DNA of 64,000 bases, taken from NCBI RefSeq assembly GCF_014844055.1, contig NZ_CP062167.1:2889501-2953500 (forward strand), written 5' to 3'. Position 1 is the stretch's first letter. Each line of letters opens with the position of its first letter. This DNA comes from Aureimonas sp. OT7 (GTDB lineage Bacteria > Pseudomonadota > Alphaproteobacteria > Rhizobiales > Rhizobiaceae). Below the pieces are notes generated by a model, which worked only from the letters and a program-made list of their open reading frames with translations, was not told the DNA's origin and ran no database searches. This document shows, in pieces, positions 44,408 to 52,700 of this stretch. A program made the translations under genes and the position numbers.

Positions 44408-45829
44408 ATGGCGCTGATCGAAACCACCCACCTCAAGGTCGCCGCACGGCGGCGACAAGGCCGGACCTTGAACTACGACACCATCGCCACGGTTGCCGCC
44501 GTGCTGGATGTCGTGCTCATCGTCGGCAGCAGCATTACCGCGGGGATCGCCTACCACTGGTTGGCCTTCGGCGTCCTCATCGACCCCTCCCCCTGGATCG
44601 GCGTCGGCATCACGCTGGCCGCCGCCTTCGTGCTGACGATGAGCGCGGGCGGCCTCTACAAGCCGACCGCGCTTTTGTCTTTCGGCACCCAGTTTCGGGC
44701 CATCCTTCTAGCTGGCGTCGGCATCATGGCCTTTCTGGCCAGCGTCGCCTTCTTCCTGAAGATCGGCGAAATCTTCTCGCGCGCTTCCATGCTGGCCTTC
44801 ATGTTGCTGGCGATGACGGTCCTTACCGTCAGCCGCGTCGTCTGGAGGCGTCGTCTGCACGCGGCCATGGCGCACGGCCTGTTCCAGATGAAGCGCGTGC
44901 TTCTGATCTGCGGAGAATCCTTCGACTACGACAAGATGTCTGCGGACGTGGCCCGCTACGGCCTGTCGATCCACCATGTGCTGCGCTGCCCGAACGACGA
45001 TTTTTCGGCGCTCTCCGGTGCGTTCAGCGCCGGCATCGGTTTTTCGGTCGACGAGGTCATGGTCGCCACTCCTGCCGGCAACCTGCCGATGGTGGATACG
45101 CTGCTGACCGAACTGCGTGCCCTGCCCCTGCCGATCAAGCTCGTCGTCAACGACTTTGCAGCGGGGCTGGTCGCGCAGCCGGTGCGCCATATCGGCGACA
45201 ATATCGCCTTCGAGATCCAGCGGCGGCCGCTGACGCTTGCCGAGCGGGCGATGAAGCGCACCTTCGACATCGTCTTCGCCTCCGCCGCGCTGGCTTTCCT
45301 GGCCCCGTTGTTCCTGGTTGTGGCGACCGCGATCAAGATCGACAGTCGCGGCCCGGTCTTCTTCCGTCAGTCCCGGCGCGGCTACAACAACGAGGCGTTC
45401 CGCATCGTCAAGTTCCGTTCGATGCGCGTCATGGAAGATGGCGAAACGGTTACGCAGGCGCGGCGCAATGACGACCGGATCACCCGCGTCGGCGCCTTCA
45501 TCCGGGCCAAGAGCATCGACGAGCTGCCGCAGTTCTGGAATGTCCTGTGCGGCCACATGTCCATTGTCGGCCCCCGCCCCCACGCCGTGGCGCACGACAA
45601 GGAATACGACCAGCTCCTGAAGAAATACACGTTCCGTCGCCACGCCAAGCCGGGCCTGACGGGCTGGGCGCAGATCAACGGCTGCCGGGGCGAGACGCCG
45701 ACGCTGACGCACATGGAAGAGCGGCTGACGCACGACCTTTGGTACATCCACAATTGGTCGTTCCTGCTGGACATCCGCATCATCTTCCGGACCGTCGTGG
45801 AAATGATCTCGTCCAAATCGGCCTATTGA
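44408..45829 (+). CDS. undecaprenyl-phosphate sugar-1-phosphate transferase (WbaP/ExoY type)
   Basis: The priming enzyme that starts exopolysaccharide units by moving a hexose-1-phosphate to undecaprenyl phosphate. The 473-residue protein has an N-terminal region with four membrane segments (about residues 20-140), a linker domain, and the catalytic bacterial sugar transferase domain. The latter has KRTFDIVFASAALAFLAP, KIDSRGPVFFRQSRRGYN, FRIVKFRSM, SIDELPQFWNVLCGHMSIVG and PRPHA. The start could be the ATG at 44384 or 44408; neither has a strong ribosome site, and I took the latter. It converges with the GntR remnant 14 bases away. Confidence 0.9.
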   Translation: MALIETTHLKVAARRRQGRTLNYDTIATVAAVLDVVLIVGSSITAGIAYHWLAFGVLIDPSPWIGVGITLAAAFVLTMSAGGLYKPTALLSFGTQFRAILLAGVGIMAFLASVAFFLKIGEIFSRASMLAFMLLAMTVLTVSRVVWRRRLHAAMAHGLFQMKRVLLICGESFDYDKMSADVARYGLSIHHVLRCPNDDFSALSGAFSAGIGFSVDEVMVATPAGNLPMVDTLLTELRALPLPIKLVVNDFAAGLVAQPVRHIGDNIAFEIQRRPLTLAERAMKRTFDIVFASAALAFLAPLFLVVATAIKIDSRGPVFFRQSRRGYNNEAFRIVKFRSMRVMEDGETVTQARRNDDRITRVGAFIRAKSIDELPQFWNVLCGHMSIVGPRPHAVAHDKEYDQLLKKYTFRRHAKPGLTGWAQINGCRGETPTLTHMEERLTHDLWYIHNWSFLLDIRIIFRTVVEMISSKSAY

Positions 45830-45843
45830 CGCGGGAGAAGCGG

Positions 45844-46492
45844 TCAGCGCCCGGCAGCGACCCTTTCGGGTTCCGAGCGGCGGGACACGGCGTCCGCATC
45901 GTCCCTCAGGACGAATTCGGGATATCGGTCGCTGATCGCATCCACGATCGCGAGCGTCCCTGAGAGGTGGCGCCGCATCGCCTGCTCGGCCTCGCCCGAA
46001 CGGTTCCCGGCCTCCACCGCCTGGACGATGGCGCGGTGGTCCTCCAGGACGGCCTGCATCTTGCCGGGCATCGGCAGGTTCAACCGTCGCAACCTGTCGA
46101 GGTGGGTCGAGCGCGTACGCATCATGCGCCACAGGCCGAGATTGCCGCTGCGCGCGTACAGGACACGGTGGAAGTCGCGGTCCAATGCATCGAACCGGTC
46201 ATGGGTCGACGGATCGGCCACCTTGTCCTGCTGCTCCAGAACCCGCGCCAGTTCGGCGGCCGTTTCGGCCGGAGACTCGGCTGCCAGCCGGCGGACCGTC
46301 TCCAGTTCCAGCGACAGCCGCAGGAATTGCGCCTGCCGGGCGTGCCCGATGTCGATCCGTGAAACGAGCGTCGCATGCTGCGGAAAGATATCGACGAGCC
46401 CCTCCTCCTGCAGCCGCAGAAGCGCATCGCGCACGGGCGTCTGGCTGACGCCGAACTCTTCCTGGATATCGCTCCGGACCAGGAGCGCGCCC
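45844..46492 (-). pseudogene. GntR-family regulator, 5'-truncated
   Basis: Homology to an FCD-type GntR regulator runs from GALLVRSDIQEEFGVSQTPV (middle of the winged helix) to the C-terminus (about 216 residues; FCD domain with RDFHRVLYARSG and EDHRAIVQAVEAG). The first 25-35 residues, including the first DNA-contacting helix and the start codon, are missing. Upstream of about 46492 the other strand instead encodes the end of an ABC permease. The frame stays open across the junction to 46731, but that part is antisense to other genes. Probably non-functional, unless a chimeric product is made. It would have controlled the adjacent sugar-acid genes. Confidence 0.75.
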
Positions 46493-46623
46493 GCAACCTC
46501 CTCGATATCCCGGCCGTCTTCGCCGGCCTTCTCACCGTCATCGTCATTGGCCTGATCGTCGAGAACGTCGTTTTCCAGACCATCGAACGCCATACGATCC
46601 TGAAATGGGGCATGAAGGAATGA
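46493..46623 (+). pseudogene. ABC transporter permease, 3' remnant
   Basis: Only about 42 C-terminal codons remain: the last membrane segment LLDIPAVFAGLLTVIVIGLI and the cytoplasmic ending FQTIERHTILKWGMKE, typical of NitT/TauT-type (sulfonate/pyrimidine) ABC permeases. Everything upstream is gone; the sequence passes directly into the antisense of the GntR gene. Its stop overlaps the start of the dehydratase gene (ATGA), showing that an operon of importer and dehydratase once existed here. Confidence 0.7.
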
Positions 46624-48366
46624 GCGACGGACCCGCAAACAACATGACCGGCCGCAGGAAGACGTATTCGCAGTTGCGATCCAGATGGATGGTACCCGAC
46701 GATCAGCGTTCCTTCGGGCACGGTCCCGCACGATGCAGATGGGCTACGACCCGGCCGACTGGGAAGGCCGGCCGATCATCGCGATCCTCAATACCTGGTC
46801 CGATGCCCAACCCTGCCACATGCATTTCAAGGACCGTGTCGAGTGGGTGAAGCGCGGCATCCTCCAGTCCGGAGGATTTCCGATGGAGCTGCCGGCATTG
46901 TCGCTGTCGGAAAACTTCGTCAAGCCCACCACCATGCTCTACCGGAACATGCTGGCCATGGAGACGGAAGAGCTCCTGCGCTCGCACCCCGTCGACGGAG
47001 CGGTGCTGATGGGCGGCTGCGACAAGACCACGCCGGGCCTCGTCATGGGCGCGGTCTCGATGGGGATACCGTTCATCTATCTTCCGGCCGGACCGATGCT
47101 GCGCGGCAAGTATCTCGGCTCCGGCACCGACGGCTTCAAATACTGAGACGAGCGTCGGGCCGGCACCATCAGCAAGGAAGAGTGGACGGGCATCGAGGGC
47201 GGGATCGCCCGGTCCTACGGTCATTGCATGACCATGGGCACGGCCTCCACCATGACGGCGATCGCCGAGGCGATGGGCCTGAGCCTGCCCGGCGCATCGT
47301 CCATCCCGGCGGCCGATGCCGGCCATCAACGCATGTGACGCAGTGCGGGCGGCGCATCGTCGACATGGTCTGGGAGGATCTGAAGCCAGGTGACATCATC
47401 ACCGAGGCGGCGGTGCGCAACGCGGTCACCGTCGCGATGGCCACCGGCTGTTCCACCAACGCAATCATACACCTGATCGCCATGGCACGGCGCGCCGGCA
47501 GACCGCTGGAGCTTGACGACCTCGACCGGATCGGCCGGACGACACCGGTGATCGCCAACATAAGGCCATCCGGCACGACCTATCTGATGGAGGACTTCTA
47601 TTACGCCGGGGGCCTGCGCGCGCTCATGAAACAGCTTGGCGACAGGCTGGACGCCTCGGCGATCACGGTGACGGGGCGCCCTCTGGTCGAGGGTCTCGAG
47701 ACCGTCAGGATCTACAATGAGGACGTCATCCGCCCGCTGTCGAACCCGGTCTACGCGGAAGGCTCGCTCGCCGTCCTGAAAGGCAATCTCTGCCCCGACG
47801 GGGCGGTCATCAAGCCGGCAGCCTGCGACCCGAAATTCCACCGGCATTCCGGCCCGGCGCTGGTGGCAAACTCCTATGCGGAACTGAAGGCCATCATCGA
47901 CGATCCGGATTATCCGATGACTCCGGATACGGTCCTGGTGCTGCGCAATGCCGGCCCGCAAGGGGGACCGGGCATGCCGGAAAGGGGCATGATCCCCATG
48001 CCGAAAGCCCTCTTGAAGCTCGGCCTGCGCGATATGGTGCGCCTGTCGGACGCTCGCATGTCGGGCACATCCTTCGGCGCCTGCGCGCTTCATATCGCGC
48101 CGGAAGCCTATGTCGGCGGACCGCTGGCGCTCTTGAGGACCGGCGATATCGTGGAGCTGGACATCCCTGCACGCAGGCTCGACATGCCGGTGCCGGACGA
48201 CGAGCTGGCCCGACGCCGGGCGGCATGGACGCCGCCGGAGCCGCGATACGGCCGCGGATACGGCCTGATGTTCTCCAAGCATATCGAGCAGGCCGACAAG
48301 GGCTGCGACTTCGATTTCCTGCGGGCCGATTACGGCGGCCCGACGCCCGAACCCGCCATCAATTGA
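46620..48366 (+). pseudogene. IlvD/Edd-family sugar-acid dehydratase, frameshifted
   Basis: A dehydratase of the L-arabonate/galactonate branch (about 580 codons) split by three lesions. Frame one: MSDGPANN to QRSFGH, with one base lost after 46719. Frame two: RSRTMQMGYDPADWEG to GSGTDGFKY, where a TGA at 47144-47146 stands for the expected Trp, then on to GHQRM. A second one-base loss at about 47336 leads into the third frame, CGRRIVDMVWEDLKPGDI to PTPEPAIN. Iron-sulfur cysteine motifs GGCDKTTPG and YGHCMTMGTAST are still recognisable. It would have turned an aldonic acid into a 2-keto-3-deoxy acid. Confidence 0.88.
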
Positions 48367-48377
48367 GGAACACGAGC

Positions 48378-49097
48378 ATGACGACGATGAACCCGGCAAC
48401 CCGGGAGAAGCTGATGGGCGTTTCGGTGGCGACGCTATGCTCCGCGCTGTACAAGCGCGGATTGCGCAACCAGACGATCCAGGATGTGCGCCCTGTCAAG
48501 CCGAAGGGGCGCAACATGGTGGGGCCCGCTTTCACGCTGCGCTACATGCCGGCGCGCGAAGACCGCAACCCCATGAGCGTCTTTCGAAATCCGGAGCACC
48601 CGCAACGCCTTGCCATCGAGACATGCCCCGAAGGGTGTGTTCTGGTGATGGACAGCCGCAAGGACGCAAGGGCGGCAAGCGCCGGCGACATCCTCATCAC
48701 CAGCCTGATGAAGCGCGGCGGCGCCGGCGTGGTGACGGATGGCGGCTTTCGGGACGCCGCAACCATCGGCGAACTCGATATTCCGGCCTATCACAATCGG
48801 CCATCCTCCCCCACGAACCTGACCCTGCACGAGGCCATCGACATCGACGTTCCGATCGGCTGCGGCGAAGTTCCGGTCTTTCCGGGCGACATCGTCGTCG
48901 GAGACGATGACAGCGTCATTATCATCCCTGCCGAGATCGCGGACGAAGTCGCCGACGAAGCGGTGGAAATGACCGCCTATGAGGATTTCGTGACGGAGCG
49001 CGTCAAGCAGGGGCACACGATCATCGGGCTTTATCCGGCGACGGACGAAGCCAACCTGGCGCTCTTTGCGGATTGGCGCGCGAAGGCCGGCCGGTGA
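48378..49097 (+). CDS. RraA-family protein (4-hydroxy-4-methyl-2-oxoglutarate aldolase-like)
   Basis: A 239-residue protein of the RraA/HMG-aldolase family. The active-site signature is GGAGVVTDGGFRDAATIGEL, with the Arg-Asp pair that binds pyruvate enolate and metal. LPA-like IPAYHNRPSSPTN and GDIVVGDDDSVIIIPAEI follow. Its length suits catalytic members better than the 160-residue RNase E inhibitor RraA. It begins 12 bases after the broken dehydratase gene with a GAGGA site, and could cleave the 2-keto acid that dehydratase would form. It seems intact although its pathway neighbours are decayed. Confidence 0.85.
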   Translation: MTTMNPATREKLMGVSVATLCSALYKRGLRNQTIQDVRPVKPKGRNMVGPAFTLRYMPAREDRNPMSVFRNPEHPQRLAIETCPEGCVLVMDSRKDARAASAGDILITSLMKRGGAGVVTDGGFRDAATIGELDIPAYHNRPSSPTNLTLHEAIDIDVPIGCGEVPVFPGDIVVGDDDSVIIIPAEIADEVADEAVEMTAYEDFVTERVKQGHTIIGLYPATDEANLALFADWRAKAGR

Positions 49098-49098
49098 A

Positions 49099-49758
49099 TC
49101 AGCCGGTTATATCGGCAAAGCCGGTGACGACATGGCCGCCCGCCACGTGCAAGCGGCCATGCCATGTCAGCCCCGCATGGAACGGGCCGACATCGCCCTG
49201 CCAGGTCGCCTGGAACGTCCCGCCCGGCATATCCAGCGCTACCTCGAACATCTCGAAGCCGAACAATATCCCGCTTGCCGGATACTGCGCCTTGTAGACG
49301 CACTCCTTGGCGCTGAAGATCACGCGGGCGGCAAGCCCGGCTTCGGCCAGCGGCATGGCCGATAGTCTTCCATTCTCCGCAGGCGTCAGAACGGTTTCCC
49401 ACAGGTCTTGCGGCAGGGGCTCGGCCAATTCGATATCCAGTCCGACAAGGCGGACCCCGTCCGCCTTGCGGCCGAGCGCCACCCCGCACAGCGCGGGCGA
49501 ATGGCTGATGCTGCCCACGATGCCGTCCGGCCAGCATGGGGATCGGTCCGCGCCGGCCGGAATGGCCGCGGGGGCCTCGCCCAGCGCGGCCAGCGCCCGC
49601 CGCGCCAACGCCCGCCCCGTGGCGAATTCGGCCCGGCGCCGATCCACGGCGCGGGCGATGAATGCCTCCTCCAACGGCAGAAGCCCTTCCGCCGTGTATG
49701 GCGGAAGGGCTTCTGCAGTGGCGATGGCAGGGCCCAACAGGCCCGGCAGAAAGGTCAT
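49099..49758 (-). CDS. 4'-phosphopantetheinyl transferase (Sfp/EntD type)
   Basis: Activates carrier proteins by transferring 4'-phosphopantetheine from CoA to serine. The 219-residue protein has all three motifs of the family: WPDGIVGSISHSPALCGVAL, VGLDIELAEPLP with the Mg-binding Asp-x-Glu, and FSAKECVYKAQYP with the catalytic Lys. GSISHS and SAKECVYK place it with EntD-type enzymes. It starts at 49758 with GGAG upstream and overlaps the NRPS stop by ATGA, so its obvious clients are the NRPS carrier domain and the divergent PKS ACP. A 17-bp perfect inverted repeat lies inside its N-terminal codons. Confidence 0.93.
   Translation of the reverse strand: MTFLPGLLGPAIATAEALPPYTAEGLLPLEEAFIARAVDRRRAEFATGRALARRALAALGEAPAAIPAGADRSPCWPDGIVGSISHSPALCGVALGRKADGVRLVGLDIELAEPLPQDLWETVLTPAENGRLSAMPLAEAGLAARVIFSAKECVYKAQYPASGILFGFEMFEVALDMPGGTFQATWQGDVGPFHAGLTWHGRLHVAGGHVVTGFADITG
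49677..49716. repeat. 17-bp perfect inverted repeat inside the phosphopantetheinyl transferase gene
   Basis: GCAGAAGCCCTTCCGCC (49677-49693), a six-base GTGTAT loop, then the exact complement (49700-49716). In the protein it gives the near-repeated TAEALPPYTAEGLLP around residues 14-28. The outer seven bases of the arms, GCAGAAG/CTTCTGC, are the same as in the two palindromes at 36709 and 36854. Confidence 0.85.
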
Positions 49759-52700
49759 CCCGTCTCCCGCACGCGCCCGAACCCGGCGCGCCGTTCGTTC
49801 ATGGCGTTGCGGCGCATGGCAGCACGATCGGCAACCCGGTTCAAGCGCTCGTCCGCCTTGCTGTCGCCGCCGATATGGGCGGCAAGTCCCCCGGCAGTGG
49901 GGAAGCGGAACAGATCGGTGATCGTCAGGGCCGGCGCGATGCCGGCCTTCAACTCGCGGTGCGCCTGCACCGCCAGCAAGGAGTGGCCGCCAAGGGCGAA
50001 GAAACTGTCGTTCAGCCCCACGCGCTCGACGCCCAGTATGCGCTGGAAAACCTCCACCACGGCGCGCTGGATGGCATTGTCGGGCGCCTCGTAGGCCGAG
50101 GCCGGCTCTGCCGACGCCACTGCTTCCGGCTTCGGCAGCAGCTTGCGATCCACCTTGGCGTTCGGCGTCAGCGGAAATGCCGTCATGGCCACGTAGTGGG
50201 CCGGCAACATGTAATCCGGCAGATCGCGCGCAAGCTCGCTCCGCAGCGTCGCGTCCGGCACGGCCTGGCCGTCGAAACGCAGATAGGCAACCAGCCTTAT
50301 GTCGTCCTTGCGGTCCTCGCGCGCGATCACCACGGCCTCGGCAACGCCCGGAAGCGCGTTCAGCCGCGTCTCGATCTCCCCAAGCTCGATGCGATAACCG
50401 CGCACCTTGACCTGATGGTCGGCCCGGCCGAGGAAGTTGAGGACGCCATCGGCCGTCAGGCAGGCGAGATCGCCCGTCCGGTACATGCGCCCCCCCGCGA
50501 ATGGGTTCGGTACGAAACGCTCCGCCGTCAGGTCGGGACGGTTGAGGTAACCGCGCGTCACGCCGTCGCCGCCGATATAGAGTTCGCCCGGGGTGCCGGT
50601 CGGCACGGGTTCGCCCGCATTGTCCAGCACGTAAAGCTGTGTATTGGCGATGGGCCGGCCCAGCGGCACCACGCCGTCCTGCGCCCGCGCCGTCAGGGTG
50701 GACGACCAGATGGTGGTTTCGGTCGGCCCGTACATGTTCTCCACGGTGGCGCCGGAGATGGAGCTGAGCTCCTTCACCAGAGAGCCGTGCAGCGCCTCGC
50801 CCCCGATGAAGAGGTGGCGTACCGAAGCAAGCGCATTCCGGTTGTCGGCGGAATCCAGGAACATGCGCGCCATGGACGGCGTGCACTGCATATGGGTTAC
50901 GCCATGGCGGCGGATGAGAGTGGCAAACCCCTCGCCCTCCTCGCCGGCCGGCGCGGCGATGCCGGCGCCCCCGGCCCGATTGCGGGCGACGAGTGCGGCC
51001 AACGGCTTGAGGCCCTCCAGGACGGCATCGCTCGCCACGCCGAAATCGATGAGGCAGGCGACGTCGTCGACGCCGATGGCCGAGATCTCGTCCAGCCTCC
51101 TGGCGCCGTCCTCGATGGTGCCGAACAGGCCGGAATCTTCGAAGTAGCGCTGGAAGGCGAATTCAAGGATCGCGTCCGTCTCTTCCTCGGTCAGCGAGCG
51201 CAGGTCGATATCCATCGCCTGAGCGGCGCCCGCCGGCCGCTTGAACGCCGGGAAGGCCCAGGCATATTGCTTGATCAGGGCGGCGGCGCTTTTCAGGTAG
51301 GCCTTCATCGGCCCGCGGGCCATGTCACGCACGCTTTCCCGGGTGTCGCCGATCAGCGTGTGCAGCATCAGCGTGACCTTGTGGTCGTCCGGGTTTCGGC
51401 CGCATTCCCGCAACGTATCGCGATAGATGCGGATCTTGCCGGCGAGTTCCTCGATGGACTGGCCGAGAAGATGAGTCAGCACGTTTGCTCCGGCACGCGC
51501 CGCCTCGCGGTAGGTGTCCGGGTTGCCGGCGGTGGTGATCCAGACCGGCAGTTCCTTCTGCACCGGGCGCGGCTGCGTGACATAGGAGGCCTTGCCGGCC
51601 CCGAAGTCGAACTCCACCGCTTCGCCGCGCCACAACCGGCGCACGGTGTCCACATCGCGCAGCATGGCGCTTTTGTTGTGGGGCGGTGCATTTTCCGGGC
51701 GCAGCGCGAAATCCTCGGGCATCCAGCCGGACGCGAAGGCCAGGCCGACGCGCCCGTCGCTCAGATTGTCGAGGACGGCCCATTCTTCCGCCACACGCAG
51801 CGGATGGTGCAGCGGCAGCACGCAACTGCCGGCACGGATGGCCAGGTTGCGCGTGATGGAGGCCACGGCCGCACCGGTGACCGCCGGGTTCGGGTACGGT
51901 CCGCCGAAGGCATGGAAATGGCGCTCCGGCGTCCAGATCGACTGGAAGCCGTGCTCGTCGGCAAACCGAGCGCCCTCCAGCAGCAGCCGATACTTGGCCG
52001 GGCCGACGCCATCGTCGTTGCCCCAGTAGAACAGTCCGAAATCCAGCACCTTGGAGGTGCCGGCCAGGGCCGGCGCGGATGCCTCTTCGCCCTCGCCGCG
52101 ATAGACGACCACCTTGAAGCCGCGCGCCAGCGTCCAGAACAGCTCCAGCACGGAAATGTCGAAGGACAGGCTGGTGACGGCCAGCCAGACCTTCTGGCCG
52201 GCCGCGTCCATGCCCTGGATCCTGTCGTCCATGCCGACATGGAAATTGACGACGTTGCGATGCTCCACCATCACGCCCTTGGGACGGCCGGTGGAGCCGG
52301 ATGTGAAGATGACATAGGCGAGGTTGTGCGGAGCCACGCCGGACGCCGGCCGCTCGGCCGGCCAGTCGCCCGCCAGCACATCCTCGATGACGAGCGTGCG
52401 GACACCGGCCAGAGCTGGCGAGTCCTGCAGCGCGCGCTCCGTCAGGACCACGGGGGCGGCGCTGTCCTCGACCATCATCGCAAGCCGCTCGGCCGGGAAA
52501 TGCGGGTCCAGCGGCACATAGGCCGAACCGGCCTTGTGGATGGCGAGCGCCCCGGCAACGAGGTCCACCCCACGCTCGACATGCAGCCCGATCAGCACGT
52601 CGGGCCCGGCTCCGGCCGCGCGCAGGGCATGGGCGATACGGTTGGCCCGCTCGTCCAGCGCGCGATAGGTCAGCTCGCGGGCGCCGGCGGCGACGGCCGG

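Noticed and set aside
46375..46623. Intact small membrane protein gene on the plus strand
   Set aside because: Only the last 42 codons match a permease C-terminus; the first part is antisense to the GntR gene.
46620..48366. Programmed frameshifting in the dehydratase gene
   Set aside because: There are two separate shifts plus an in-frame stop and no slippery sequence at either site; decay explains all three.
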